A stretch of DNA of 64,000 nt, from positions 122,170 through 186,169 of the forward strand of contig NZ_NQOG01000004.1 in assembly GCF_002270485.1 (NCBI RefSeq), read 5' to 3'. A program made the translations under genes and the position numbers. This document shows positions 44,520 to 53,653 of this stretch, in pieces. The first letter of the stretch is position 1. Each line of letters opens with the position of its first letter. The notes beneath the pieces were generated by a model that was not told the origin of the DNA, ran no database searches, and saw nothing but the letters and a program-made list of their open reading frames with translations. The stretch comes from Anaerostipes hominis (ex Lee et al. 2021) (GTDB lineage Bacteria > Bacillota > Clostridia > Lachnospirales > Lachnospiraceae).

Positions 44520-45335
44520 CTATCTTTTCCTCTGTAACATATGCACCATCATTTTGTGAAACATTTCCTGTTCATACTCATCCAAGTCCATCCCCATACT
44601 TTGAAACATCCCCATAACAATTCTTGTCATATCATTTTCGTTAAAACTTGGCTTCTTCTTTTTCTGAAATATTGCCTGTTTTTTCATAGTGACTATTTGT
44701 TTTTTTAATTCTTCTGTACTGATATCTTGTTGTGGTACATCGTATTCTTTCTTAATATCTTTCAGCATGGACAGGAAAATGCTTTTGATTTTTTCAAGAT
44801 CAGCCTCGGTTCCAGTAACCTTTTCTGCATTAAGTCTACGAATATCATGCCGTCCTTCGATTCTATGTTCCGGATGTTCCTTTATAAAATCTTTTATATT
44901 TGCAGTTCCTATATCTATAATTGCATTTCTACTAGCAAAACCAGTGTTATGAGCTTCTGTAAAATAAGCATTAGCAGTATCAAGAAGTACAGGAAAATAT
45001 GGATGTTCTAACATTTTACTTAGTAAACTTCCATTTACTTTTCCTTGCAATAGTTGAAACAGTGCTTTATTGGTCAGTCCTAATTCTTCCAATTCAACAT
45101 TCCTTCTAATACGAACATCTGATATGCAAAGTAAATAATCCGTTGACACATTATAATATTCTGCAAATTTTATAACCAAATCATGACTGACTGATTTTGT
45201 TTCTCCACGTTCAATTCGGCTTAATACCGATGCCTGGATATTTAATTCATCTGCAACTTCTTTTTGTGATTTCCCAGTTCCGTTACGAAGATCACATAAT
45301 CTTTGATAGATGTTATCCGCTGGCAATGATTTCAT
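44520..45335 (-). CDS. XRE-family transcriptional regulator
   Basis: 271 residues from ATG 45335 (AAAGGA RBS at suitable distance). HTH_3: IYQRLCDLRNGTGKSQKEVADELNIQASVLSRIERGETKSVSHDLVIKFAEYYNVSTDYLL in pattern. The ~200-residue C-terminus is helical and unrecognised. Probably co-transcribed with the exonuclease gene. Confidence 0.85.
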   Translation of the reverse strand: MKSLPADNIYQRLCDLRNGTGKSQKEVADELNIQASVLSRIERGETKSVSHDLVIKFAEYYNVSTDYLLCISDVRIRRNVELEELGLTNKALFQLLQGKVNGSLLSKMLEHPYFPVLLDTANAYFTEAHNTGFASRNAIIDIGTANIKDFIKEHPEHRIEGRHDIRRLNAEKVTGTEADLEKIKSIFLSMLKDIKKEYDVPQQDISTEELKKQIVTMKKQAIFQKKKKPSFNENDMTRIVMGMFQSMGMDLDEYEQEMFHKMMVHMLQRKR

Positions 45336-45360
45336 AACATCATCCTTTCCATGTAACTTA

Positions 45361-45822
45361 TTATTGCAATTCCATTTCATAATTCATCTTAGTGAATCCA
45401 TATTTCTCATATAATGGTTTTCCCATATTTGTTGCTTCAAGAGAGATTGCATGTATTCCTCTCTGTTTTGCTTCAGCGACCAATAAATCCAACGTTTTAT
45501 AAGCAATTCCTTTTCTTCGATATTCCGGCTTTGTATACATATTCATTATGTATGCCTTTTTGCCTGTTGGATTATGAAACGTAGGCATTACCTGAAAAAA
45601 ACTTATCCCACCTGCACCAACAAATTCGTGACCATCAAAAACCAAGTATGCCACATGGTTATTTTCCAAAAGAGATTTTTGATAATATAGATACGATTAT
45701 TCCTTAACATAAGACATATCCATATCATCACTAAGCTGATTTGCAGCACGAAGAACGTTAATTCTGGTTTCCGTTAGTATTTCTATATCCTTAAGGACCG
45801 CTTTTTTATAATTCAATTTCAT
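45361..45822 (-). pseudogene. GNAT-family acetyltransferase with in-frame stop
   Basis: Reading from ATG 45822 (GAGGTAAG RBS) gives MKLNYKKAVLKDIEILTET, then ..DMDMSYVKE, then TAA (45697-45699), then SYLYYQKSLLENNHVAYLVFDGHEFVGAGGI and the acetyl-CoA loop EYRRKGIAYKTLDLL, ending YEKYGFTKMNYEMELQ. One nonsense change splits an otherwise intact ~153-residue N-acetyltransferase. Confidence 0.85.
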
Positions 45823-46250
45823 AATTGCTTACCTCAATAATAACTCAGTTTCTTATATCATATCGCATCTAACCCTCTACCACAATTGCAAATTTGCAAT
45901 TTTTCATCCCTCCGTCATTGCCAAATTGCAATCGTCGTCAATATTCAAGGCACTTCAAAAATTCGTGTTATCCTCACCTTATCAAAAGCAGAAATTGCTT
46001 TCGCACCTTGACAATTAGAGAAACCGGAATCGGCGGTAAGCATATAATGACACTCACTTCTAAGATAGACGATCGGGGAGGCTCGGCACTAAAACGGCGA
46101 GTTATGGATAAGTCCATAAGAGGAACGTGAAAGACCGTTCACCAAAGAAACTGGAATCTCGGCTCAGTCGATAAAGCTGCAAATGGGACTTGCAACAATA
46201 GGAACAGGGATTCATACAATAACGATAAGGCAGAGGGGATGTGATAACAC
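45823..46250. other. Non-coding stretch with a 16-bp palindrome
   Basis: No convincing gene. ATTGCAAATTTGCAAT (45885-45900) is a perfect palindrome, with a half-copy AAATTGCAAT about 30 bp on, suggesting a regulatory site between the divergently oriented GNAT remnant and recombinase modules. Confidence 0.5.
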
Positions 46251-46439
46251 TTGAGTAAACCAACCTATTATCTTTGGAAAAATGATTTTTCTACACAGGA
46301 AGATTTTGAAACAGCAAAGGAAAAATATAGGAAACTGGGATTTCGAGTTGTCACATATCTGGATGGGCAGAATGATAAGAATATTCACGATGGCTTAAAG
46401 GCAGTAATCAAAAATCACTACTGTAACACGAGCAGTTGA
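46251..46439 (+). CDS. Small protein preceding the serine recombinase
   Basis: 62 residues from a TTG start (GAGGGGATG upstream): MSKPTYYLWKNDFSTQEDFETAKEKYRKLGFRVV in pattern, ending AVIKNHYCNTSS. Mixed alpha/beta composition. Small genes of this kind often precede recombinases of mobile elements in Lachnospiraceae; function unknown, perhaps a directionality factor (speculative). Confidence 0.6.
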   Translation: MSKPTYYLWKNDFSTQEDFETAKEKYRKLGFRVVTYLDGQNDKNIHDGLKAVIKNHYCNTSS

Positions 46440-46517
46440 TAAATTTTCTTCCTAAATATATTCTATATTTACATTATTCATGTTAATATATTTCATATAA
46501 AGAAAGGAAGTGAGTTT

Positions 46518-48467
46518 ATGAATGTTGGATATGTACGTCTATCAAGAGATGATGACAAACGAAATTATGTTTCTATCGAAAATCAGAAATTAATTATTAG
46601 CCAATTTGCGGCAGAATGTAATATGGTTATCGACCGCTGGTATGAAGATGATGGCGTTTCAGGTTATATTTTTAATAGACCTGGACTTAACCAGTTAATG
46701 GATGATTTGGATAAAGACATTGATCGAGTGTTTGTAAAAGACCTTTCACGCGTTGGACGTCACAATGCAAAAGTGCTCCTTCTTTTGGAAGATTTTAAAG
46801 AGCGAAAAAAAGAACTGATTGTTGTTGATACAAATTATAATTCAGAAACCGATGATGATGATACAATCGGTATCACAACGTGGTATAATGAAAAATATGT
46901 AAAAGATATCAGCAGAAAAATCAAACGTGCTCTTGAAGCTCGTCAAAAAGAGGGAATATTGATGACACAGCCACCATTTGGATATAAAAGAAATGAAATA
47001 GACAAATCCAAAATAGAAATCATACCGAAAGAAGCAGAATATGTGAAGATGGTCTATGACCTTTATCTGAAAGGCTCCGGCTATCGCATGATTGCCAATT
47101 ATCTGACTGAAAATAAAGTTCCAACACCTTCTATGGTTCGCCATGAGCGTGAACTGGAAGAAGGCAAAATCACAAAACGTCAGATTGCAACAGTGTGGTC
47201 TGACTCTATGGTCAAAGATATGCTTGGAAATGATTTTTATATCGGAACTTTACGTTTGCGAAAACGTGCTCGTTCTACCGTTCACGGGAAAGACAAGCGT
47301 GTTCCAAAGGATGAACAGTATGTTTTTGAAAACCATCATCCAGCCATCATTGACAAAGCTTCTTTTGATCTAATTCAGGATATGAAGGAAAAACGTGTCA
47401 AGAACAATTATCGTGGCAGTCGTGGGCAATGGATTGGTTCTGAGATACCGAATCCATTTGGAAGTTGCCTCTTTTGTAAAGATTGTGGAAGTCGTTTGAC
47501 TCCGATCAGAAGAACAACTTCCAGTAGAGAACGCAAATATTATATCTGTACCACATACAACACCAAGGGCAAACGTTATTGTTCAAAATCACATCTTATC
47601 GAAGAAGAAGATCTGATGGAAGATGTTGTAACTTACATCAAGCTCTGTCGTGATTCACTCTGCGAAGTTATTGCCACCTATGATATGAAGGATTTCGATT
47701 CTGAAAAAAGAACGGTTGAAGAAAAGCGTTCCGAAATTCAAAATCAGATTGATGAACGAAAGAAACAACTGAAAGTTCTTTTTACTCAGAAAGTTAGAGA
47801 TTTATCCAACGCTCACGGGAATGAGGATATTGTCAATGAAACCTATGATGCTCTGCAGAAAGATATTCTTTCACAGATTCATGGACTGGAAATGCAGTTA
47901 AAAGAATTAAATGATACCAGTCTAGAAAATGAAGATGTAAAAGAAAAACTCCAGAACGCACTACAGGTGGTTGATAAAATCATTGAGAAGGGCATTCTGG
48001 ATCGCAAAGATATCGAAATCTTAATCGAACGAATTGAAGTGGATGAAGATGGATTTCCAGAAATCGAGTTAAAATATGGCTTGTCTGGTCTTATTAAATA
48101 TAGTCCGGCACAGGAAATGAACCGTCGTGAAAATGAAATCATTTACCAAACCATGCGACTGATTTATGAAGAAGAAAGAGGTTATACTTCTGCAAAGTAT
48201 TTATCCAAAGCACTTACGGATTGGGGATATCCGAAATCAAAGAAAAGTGTATTGCCTTATATTGGGTTTATGATAGACATGGGTATCGTAGTGCCAAGCG
48301 ATAACTCATTGAAACCTTACACAATTGTTAAAACAAAAGAAGAAATACAAGAGATTATGGCAAATTTTTATAAAGGCATACCATCTGAAACTGACAATGG
48401 CTCACTATATGACCAAGATTTACATGATATAGTGAACGACAGGCGGAATGCCTCAGATGATCTTTGA
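46518..48467 (+). CDS. Large serine recombinase (integrase of the element)
   Basis: 649 residues as integrated. Resolvase domain with catalytic Ser9 in VGYVRLSRDDD and the DRVFVKDLSRVGR motif; recombinase domain (about 165-270); zinc ribbon with CLFCKDCGSRL and YYICTTYNTKGKRYC; long coiled coil (about 390-480). RBS AGAAAGGAAG. The gene crosses the right junction: residues 643-649 (RNASDDL) and the stop are host DNA. In the excised circle the frame would instead run 33 codons past the core and stop at 30312-30314, giving 675 residues. Confidence 0.94.
   Translation: MNVGYVRLSRDDDKRNYVSIENQKLIISQFAAECNMVIDRWYEDDGVSGYIFNRPGLNQLMDDLDKDIDRVFVKDLSRVGRHNAKVLLLLEDFKERKKELIVVDTNYNSETDDDDTIGITTWYNEKYVKDISRKIKRALEARQKEGILMTQPPFGYKRNEIDKSKIEIIPKEAEYVKMVYDLYLKGSGYRMIANYLTENKVPTPSMVRHERELEEGKITKRQIATVWSDSMVKDMLGNDFYIGTLRLRKRARSTVHGKDKRVPKDEQYVFENHHPAIIDKASFDLIQDMKEKRVKNNYRGSRGQWIGSEIPNPFGSCLFCKDCGSRLTPIRRTTSSRERKYYICTTYNTKGKRYCSKSHLIEEEDLMEDVVTYIKLCRDSLCEVIATYDMKDFDSEKRTVEEKRSEIQNQIDERKKQLKVLFTQKVRDLSNAHGNEDIVNETYDALQKDILSQIHGLEMQLKELNDTSLENEDVKEKLQNALQVVDKIIEKGILDRKDIEILIERIEVDEDGFPEIELKYGLSGLIKYSPAQEMNRRENEIIYQTMRLIYEEERGYTSAKYLSKALTDWGYPKSKKSVLPYIGFMIDMGIVVPSDNSLKPYTIVKTKEEIQEIMANFYKGIPSETDNGSLYDQDLHDIVNDRRNASDDL
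48417..48460. other. attR
   Basis: attP half ending ATAGTGAACGACA, GG core at 48442-48443, then host CGGAATGCCTCAG. Lies within the last codons of the recombinase gene. Confidence 0.88.
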
Positions 48468-49008
48468 GTATGTTCTGAAGAAACAAAAGATTGATCCGAA
48501 AAAAGATATCAGGATGGTCCAAAATATTGACTTTGCCAACACATCCGGGGCTTTTTCCGGCGGCACAGGAGACTTTACGGTGGAATTTGAACCCAATGCA
48601 ACCGCTCTCGAAACACAGGGTGCAGGATATGTTGTTGCATCCATAGGCGTGGAAAGCGGGTTTGTTCCTTATACGACTTATTGTGCAAAGAAGAGTTATA
48701 TCAAAAAGAATCCGAAGATCATACAGGGCTTTACCAATGCTATCAAAAAAGGCCAGCAATACGTAAATAAACATACTCCGGATGAGATTGCCTCTGTCAT
48801 CGGCGGACAGTTCCCTGACGTATCGAAAAACGATTTGATTACCATCATCAAACGCTACAAAGATCAGGATACCTACAAAGAGAATCCTGTGTTCAGTGAA
48901 GACGGATTTACCCTTCTTCAGGATATCCTGAAAAACGCAGGGGAATTAGATGACACTGTCCCATTCGATAAACTGGTCGACAATACTTTTGCCGAAAAAG
49001 CAAAATAA
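48444..49008 (+). pseudogene. NMT1/SsuA-type solute-binding protein, 3' part
   Basis: Continuation of the gene broken at 30,212: GMPQMIFEYVLKKQKIDPKKDIRMVQNIDFANTSGAF in pattern, then the C-terminal lobe to ..DNTFAEKAK-stop. No start or RBS of its own. It is followed by a terminator, so the binding protein is an orphan without adjacent ABC permease or ATPase genes. Confidence 0.92.
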
Positions 49009-49030
49009 ACCTGTCTTTTGATTTCCTGAT

Positions 49031-49075
49031 AAAAAGACTGCAGACAATAGTTCGTGATATGTCTGCAGTCTTTTT
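49031..49075. terminator. Terminator after the solute-binding protein gene
   Basis: Perfect 16-bp stem AAAAAGACTGCAGACA / TGTCTGCAGTCTTTTT; T-runs on both strands, serving the convergent genes. Confidence 0.9.
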
Positions 49076-49087
49076 GTCTGGTGTTTT

Positions 49088-50239
49088 CTATGCAGTCCTT
49101 TTTTGTTTGCTCACAAGCATGGCCGCTGCAAACAGTGCCAGAGCAAATCCCGCCTGGATCAGGATTCCCTGCATCGCAGGCCATATATGGCTCATGTCCA
49201 AAACATCCAGCTGGTCGATCAGCTTATTGGACCTGATATACCAATAGGTCGGAAGGAATCTTGAGACAGTCAGCACCTGTTTGCTCATAAACTCGAGCGG
49301 CACAAACACCCCTCCCAGAAACGCACTTCCAAGAGACACCACATTTATGACTCCCTGAAGTGCGTCATCATTGGTGACGAGAAGCCCCGCGAGAAAGGAT
49401 ATGCCTGCCGAAACGCCTATGAACATTACGCTGTTGAGCATAAACAGCAAAAGGTTGCTCTGAAAAATCTCATTCCGGTACATCGCCATAGCCAGCAGCA
49501 TAAACACCAGCCAGCAGCCCACGGATGCCGTCAATGTCCCAAGCGCCAGCTGAAGATTCCTGGATCTTTCTGTGGCCGCGGAGCACTGGTTTCTTCTTCT
49601 GATATCTTTTTTATAAAAGACCATGAATACCGGGCTCACTGCCACTGTGATCAGCGCAATAAAGATATAGGCAAGGTACTGGAAATAATATGCGGTATTG
49701 CTCTGTTCGCCGGCTTTTTTGCTTCCCATCAGGTCCACCTTTGCCGATGACCTCAATGTATTTTCAGCCCTCTCCACCGCCTGCTGTTCTGAAAATCCTG
49801 AGGCCAGATAGCTCCTCACCATCTTTGTAAACTTATTTACCTGCTGGTCAATCATATAGCCGCTGGTGGAGCCGGGAACCTTTACATTTTCTATTTGTGC
49901 CTTTTTATTTTCACTTAACAGGCTCTCTCCGAATCCTTTCGGCAGGATCAGAATATATTCTGCATTTCTGTAAAACAATTCATTCTGCATTGTTTTCTTC
50001 TCATCCTTTATATCTTTTACATTTTGTTCATTTGAAAGAAACGTTTTCAGCGCTTTGGAAACTGTGCTTTTGTCATGATCTACAATGCCTACATTAATTT
50101 TTGTTGTCTGAAATCCGGTATCACTGTTTTTTCCGAAGCTTGAAAACAAGATTGTCAGTGCGAAAAAAATTCCGGCATAAATAGACATTGAGAGTTTTTT
50201 ACTTCTGACAATCTTAAAAAAACATTTAAATACTTGCAT
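49088..50239 (-). CDS. ABC-2 transporter permease (YhaP/YhgE-like)
   Basis: 383 residues: one N-terminal membrane helix (about 19-33), a ~150-residue extracytoplasmic domain, then about five helices in the C-terminal half, the ABC2_membrane_3 layout. Overlaps its paralogous partner by 14 bp. Exports an unknown substrate with the ATPase at 51380. Confidence 0.87.
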   Translation of the reverse strand: MQVFKCFFKIVRSKKLSMSIYAGIFFALTILFSSFGKNSDTGFQTTKINVGIVDHDKSTVSKALKTFLSNEQNVKDIKDEKKTMQNELFYRNAEYILILPKGFGESLLSENKKAQIENVKVPGSTSGYMIDQQVNKFTKMVRSYLASGFSEQQAVERAENTLRSSAKVDLMGSKKAGEQSNTAYYFQYLAYIFIALITVAVSPVFMVFYKKDIRRRNQCSAATERSRNLQLALGTLTASVGCWLVFMLLAMAMYRNEIFQSNLLLFMLNSVMFIGVSAGISFLAGLLVTNDDALQGVINVVSLGSAFLGGVFVPLEFMSKQVLTVSRFLPTYWYIRSNKLIDQLDVLDMSHIWPAMQGILIQAGFALALFAAAMLVSKQKRTA

Positions 50240-51368
50240 ATTTTTTCCTCCTCATCATGAAAAAGCTCCCAAGGCAAAGTAAAACAGAAATTATGATCAG
50301 TGAAATACAGCTTCTGAAATAAACCGACAGGTCATCATAAATATTCAGGCTGTAAAAGCAGTCCGTGATCAGCGCTGCCGGATTGATCCTGTTGAAAATC
50401 GGTACATGTTTTTCCACAATGTCTTTCATATTTCCTACCATTAATCCGCTGAAAAAGCAGAAAAACATACTGATGCCTATGTTGAGCCCGCTTTTTGTAT
50501 CTCTGGACATCCGGCCGATCGAACCGATGAACAGCCCTATGGACACCCCGGTAAAACATCCGAAGAATCCGGCCAGCAAAATAAATCCTGCCTGGCTTCC
50601 AAGATCAATTTTCAGCACCAGCCACATATAGCCGATCGCCACCAGGAATGCCAAAAACTGCACCGTCACGCCTACGAGGAAGTCAGCTGCTGTACTTTTC
50701 AGCTTCTCTGCTGGAGAAACTGCTTTTCTGGCCGCAATATCCGACAAGTTCGCCTGAGCATGGAGGGCACTCTGAAGCCCCATAAAACCTCCATAAAGAC
50801 ATACCATGGCAAGCAATGCATAAAAATACTGCACCATCATATTGGCATCTTCATTTCCCAGACTGATCTGCTGATTCTCTACCATATTTTGTGACATTGC
50901 TTTTACCAGTTTTTCCATCCCTTCCGGGTGTTCTTTTATCGTTTGCCGTACCATGTTATTCATCTGGATATATTGATCGCTGACCTCTTTTAAAATCGTC
51001 TGGTTGATACCATTTTCTTTTACTGTAAGCCTGACATTGTCTCCCAGAGTATAAAAGCCGTCAATCTTTCCCTCTTGGAGCAGCTTTTCGGCTTTCTTCA
51101 AAGATGTGTACTGCACTTTCAGAAGCTGATCTTCACCTTTTTTTGAAAGCTCTTCCGCAGTCTGCTTAAATCCTTCTGCACCTTTTGCCGCCTTCGTCTC
51201 CACGATTGCCACCGGGACTGCTTTCAGTTCTTCTGAATCGTTTAAAAGATTTCCGAATCCAAAATAAAACAGGGAAGCGAGTATGAGAGGAAATGCAAAA
51301 CACCAAAAAATAGCGGACTTATTTCTAATGGATGCTTTGAAATAATATTTATATAAATGCCAAAACAT
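50226..51368 (-). CDS. ABC-2 transporter permease (partner)
   Basis: 380 residues, same layout: N-terminal helix (SAIFWCFAFPLILASLFYFGFG), extracytoplasmic domain, then helices from about 175. Eleven bases after the ATPase gene. The two permeases probably form a heterodimer. Confidence 0.87.
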   Translation of the reverse strand: MFWHLYKYYFKASIRNKSAIFWCFAFPLILASLFYFGFGNLLNDSEELKAVPVAIVETKAAKGAEGFKQTAEELSKKGEDQLLKVQYTSLKKAEKLLQEGKIDGFYTLGDNVRLTVKENGINQTILKEVSDQYIQMNNMVRQTIKEHPEGMEKLVKAMSQNMVENQQISLGNEDANMMVQYFYALLAMVCLYGGFMGLQSALHAQANLSDIAARKAVSPAEKLKSTAADFLVGVTVQFLAFLVAIGYMWLVLKIDLGSQAGFILLAGFFGCFTGVSIGLFIGSIGRMSRDTKSGLNIGISMFFCFFSGLMVGNMKDIVEKHVPIFNRINPAALITDCFYSLNIYDDLSVYFRSCISLIIISVLLCLGSFFMMRRKKYASI

Positions 51369-51379
51369 AGTTTCCCCTC

Positions 51380-52321
51380 CTAATCTCTCAGCTGTTTTCC
51401 TGTGATCTCCAGAAATACGTCATTTAATGTAGGAAGCTCCGAATAAACTCTGCCGAAAGAAACTTCTCTTTCAGACAGGTATCCCAGAACATTTACCAGG
51501 TTATGACTGCCCCCGCTGCACTGCACATAGAGCTTTCCGTCTGTGTAATCCACCTGGAATACATGTTGCATATTACGTATTGCCTGAAGCTCCTCTCTCT
51601 TCAGGTCAGATACATCCACCGTGATCTTTTCTCCCATCTTGATCATCTGTTTCAGCTCTTCTTTCGTTCCGGTGGCCAGGGGCCTTCCCTTATCCATAAT
51701 CAGTATCCTGCTGCATATCCGTTCCACTTCCTCCATGTAATGAGAAGTATAAACGACAGTTGCCCCCTGTCGGTTCAGTTCAAGAATCCCCTCCAGGATC
51801 TTATTTCGGCTCTGAGGATCAACTGCCACCGTAGGCTCATCTAAAAAGATCAATTTTGGTTTATGAGCAATGCCGCAGGCAATATTGAGGCGTCTTAACA
51901 GGCCTCCGGAAAGCTTGGGCGGGTAAAACTTCCGAAATTCCTCCAATTCCACAAATTGGACAGCTTCTTCCACAAGTCTCTTTCTCTCCTTCTTGTCTCT
52001 GACATAAAGTCCGCAGAAATAATCAATATTTTCAATGACCGTAAGTTCATTAAAGACTGCAACGTTCTGCATCACCACACCGATCTCTCTCTTGCTCTCA
52101 TAGGAGTCGGCTTCCATGGGTTTCCCGAAGACTCTTATCTCACCTTTATCATAGGATAAGAGTCCCAATATACAGTTGATAGCTGTAGTTTTCCCCGAAC
52201 CATTCGGCCCAAGAAGTCCGAAAACCTCTCCCTTCCTGACCTCCATATTTAAATGGTCCAGTGCCAAAAGATCCTTATATCTCTTAACTAAATTTTTTAT
52301 TTCAATGATAGACTGTTCCAT
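51380..52321 (-). CDS. ABC transporter ATP-binding protein
   Basis: 313 residues from ATG 52321 (AAAGGGGTGG RBS). Walker A GPNGSGKTT, signature LSGGLLRRLNIA, Walker B LIFLDEPTVAVDP, H-loop YTSHYMEEVERI. A C-terminal DUF4162-like segment follows. Divergent from the two-component system at 52.6 kb, which probably controls it, as in antimicrobial-peptide or envelope-stress modules. Confidence 0.92.
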   Translation of the reverse strand: MEQSIIEIKNLVKRYKDLLALDHLNMEVRKGEVFGLLGPNGSGKTTAINCILGLLSYDKGEIRVFGKPMEADSYESKREIGVVMQNVAVFNELTVIENIDYFCGLYVRDKKERKRLVEEAVQFVELEEFRKFYPPKLSGGLLRRLNIACGIAHKPKLIFLDEPTVAVDPQSRNKILEGILELNRQGATVVYTSHYMEEVERICSRILIMDKGRPLATGTKEELKQMIKMGEKITVDVSDLKREELQAIRNMQHVFQVDYTDGKLYVQCSGGSHNLVNVLGYLSEREVSFGRVYSELPTLNDVFLEITGKQLRD

Positions 52322-52416
52322 AATTCCACCCCTTTCATTTGATGTTTTAACTTTACCTGATCCTGCTGTATGGTTACAGTGCCTTGTGTCAGGAGTGGAG
52401 GTGACATTTGTCATGA

Positions 52417-52476
52417 TTTTTTCAGCACTATTTCCGTCGCACTTTGAAATGCGCTCCTCCAATAGTGCTGAAAAAA
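52417..52476. repeat. Interspersed palindromic repeat, copy B (complete)
   Basis: 60 bp. Terminal arms TTTTTTCAGCACTATT / AATAGTGCTGAAAAAA are perfect inverted repeats; the core shares TTTCCGTCGCACTTTGAAA-type sequence with copies A and C. Lies between divergent genes. Confidence 0.75.
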
Positions 52477-52564
52477 CCACGTCATGCTGTAGAATATACC
52501 TTCGGGTGGACGCGCTTCGCGCGATAAGGTATACTTAAAGTAATTTTTGAGGTGGGAGGGTTTT

Positions 52565-53653
52565 ATGTCTGTACTTATTGATAAATTTGTTTTGCTGCTT
52601 TTTATTCTGCCCCTTCTTTCCAGAGAGCCAGGAACGATGCCTGTGATTGCTTTTCTTACTGCTTTTACGGCATCCTGTTTTCTTTCCCTTAAAAATGAAG
52701 AAAAACTGTCTTTCACAGTCTCAGGTTTCTATGGGGGTCTCTGTCTTTTTATCCCGGTTTTCAGTATTTTTCTGCCTCTGTTTTGTTATGACTGTGCCCG
52801 GACCAGGCGAAAATTTCCCGGTGTTATTTTAATTTTGGCGTCCGTGCCTTATTTCATAAACCGCCTTTTTTTCCTGCGCATCGATTTGGTGCTCAGTCTG
52901 CTGCTTTCCCTGTTTCTGGCTGTCCGCACCCAAAAACTTGAGAATATGAGGGAAAAGTTTAAGAAACTGAGAGATGACAGTACGGAACTGAATCTTTTGC
53001 TGAATAAGAAAAATCGGTACCTGATGGAAAAACAAGAGACGGAAATACACCTTGCAACTCTGAAAGAGAGAAATCGGATTGCCAGAGAGATCCATGACAA
53101 CGTAGGGCATATGCTTTCCCGCTCGATCCTGCAGCTGGGTGCCCTCAAAGTCCTGAATCAAGACAGCAGGCTGTCATCTCCTTTGTCCGAACTGCTTAAA
53201 ACTCTGAATACTGCTATGGACAGTATCCGCACCAGCGTACACGGACTTAAAGAATCATCTGTGAGTCTTCATGACTCTGTCGCCGAGATCATACACGGGT
53301 ATCCGGAGTACAGCGTAGATCTGGAATACGATATATCCGAGCCTCCTCCTCAAAACCTTCAGTTTTGCTTTGCCGCGATCATAAAAGAAGCATTTACAAA
53401 TGCTGTAAAACACAGCGACGCAACACGGATTCGTCTTGTACTGAGGGAACATCCATCGTTCTATCAGCTGCTATTTGAGGACGACGGGTCCAAGGCACCG
53501 GAATCTTATTCCTCCGGTATGGGCCTGCTCAATATGAAAGAACGGATCGAAGCTTTTCACGGCACTATAAACATTACATTTGAACGCGGTTTTAAAATAT
53601 TTATCACTGTTCCGCGCAATACGGCATATTATCAGCCGGGAGGTAAATCATGA
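52565..53653 (+). CDS. Sensor histidine kinase (NarX/LiaS-type, HisKA_3)
   Basis: 362 residues from ATG 52565 (GGAGGG RBS). About four hydrophobic N-terminal segments without a large extracellular loop, a coiled coil, then HisKA_3 with the phospho-His in RNRIAREIHDNVGHMLSRSILQL, and the ATPase domain (IIKEAFTNAVKHSDA, then DDGS and SGMGLLNMKERI). An intramembrane-sensing kinase. Overlaps the response-regulator gene by ATGA. Confidence 0.92.
   Translation: MSVLIDKFVLLLFILPLLSREPGTMPVIAFLTAFTASCFLSLKNEEKLSFTVSGFYGGLCLFIPVFSIFLPLFCYDCARTRRKFPGVILILASVPYFINRLFFLRIDLVLSLLLSLFLAVRTQKLENMREKFKKLRDDSTELNLLLNKKNRYLMEKQETEIHLATLKERNRIAREIHDNVGHMLSRSILQLGALKVLNQDSRLSSPLSELLKTLNTAMDSIRTSVHGLKESSVSLHDSVAEIIHGYPEYSVDLEYDISEPPPQNLQFCFAAIIKEAFTNAVKHSDATRIRLVLREHPSFYQLLFEDDGSKAPESYSSGMGLLNMKERIEAFHGTINITFERGFKIFITVPRNTAYYQPGGKS

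Larger units (their letters stand above)
30211..48443. mobile_element. 18.2-kb integrative mobilizable element (serine-recombinase type)
   Basis: Both ends are set by the split of a solute-binding protein gene: target frame left of 30,211 and right of 48,443 joins seamlessly (AAG GGC GGA ATG). A GG dinucleotide is shared at both junctions, as expected for the two-base core of a large serine recombinase. The ends carry 28-nt imperfect inverted repeats (23/28 matching). It encodes a primase-helicase, relaxase, cargo and recombinase but no conjugative secretion system, so it should move with help from another conjugative element. Confidence 0.93.

Noticed and set aside
46042..46130. 28-codon frame MTLTSKIDDRGG..
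   Set aside because: Weak RBS, no recognisable family and overlap with an otherwise non-coding regulatory stretch; not enough support.
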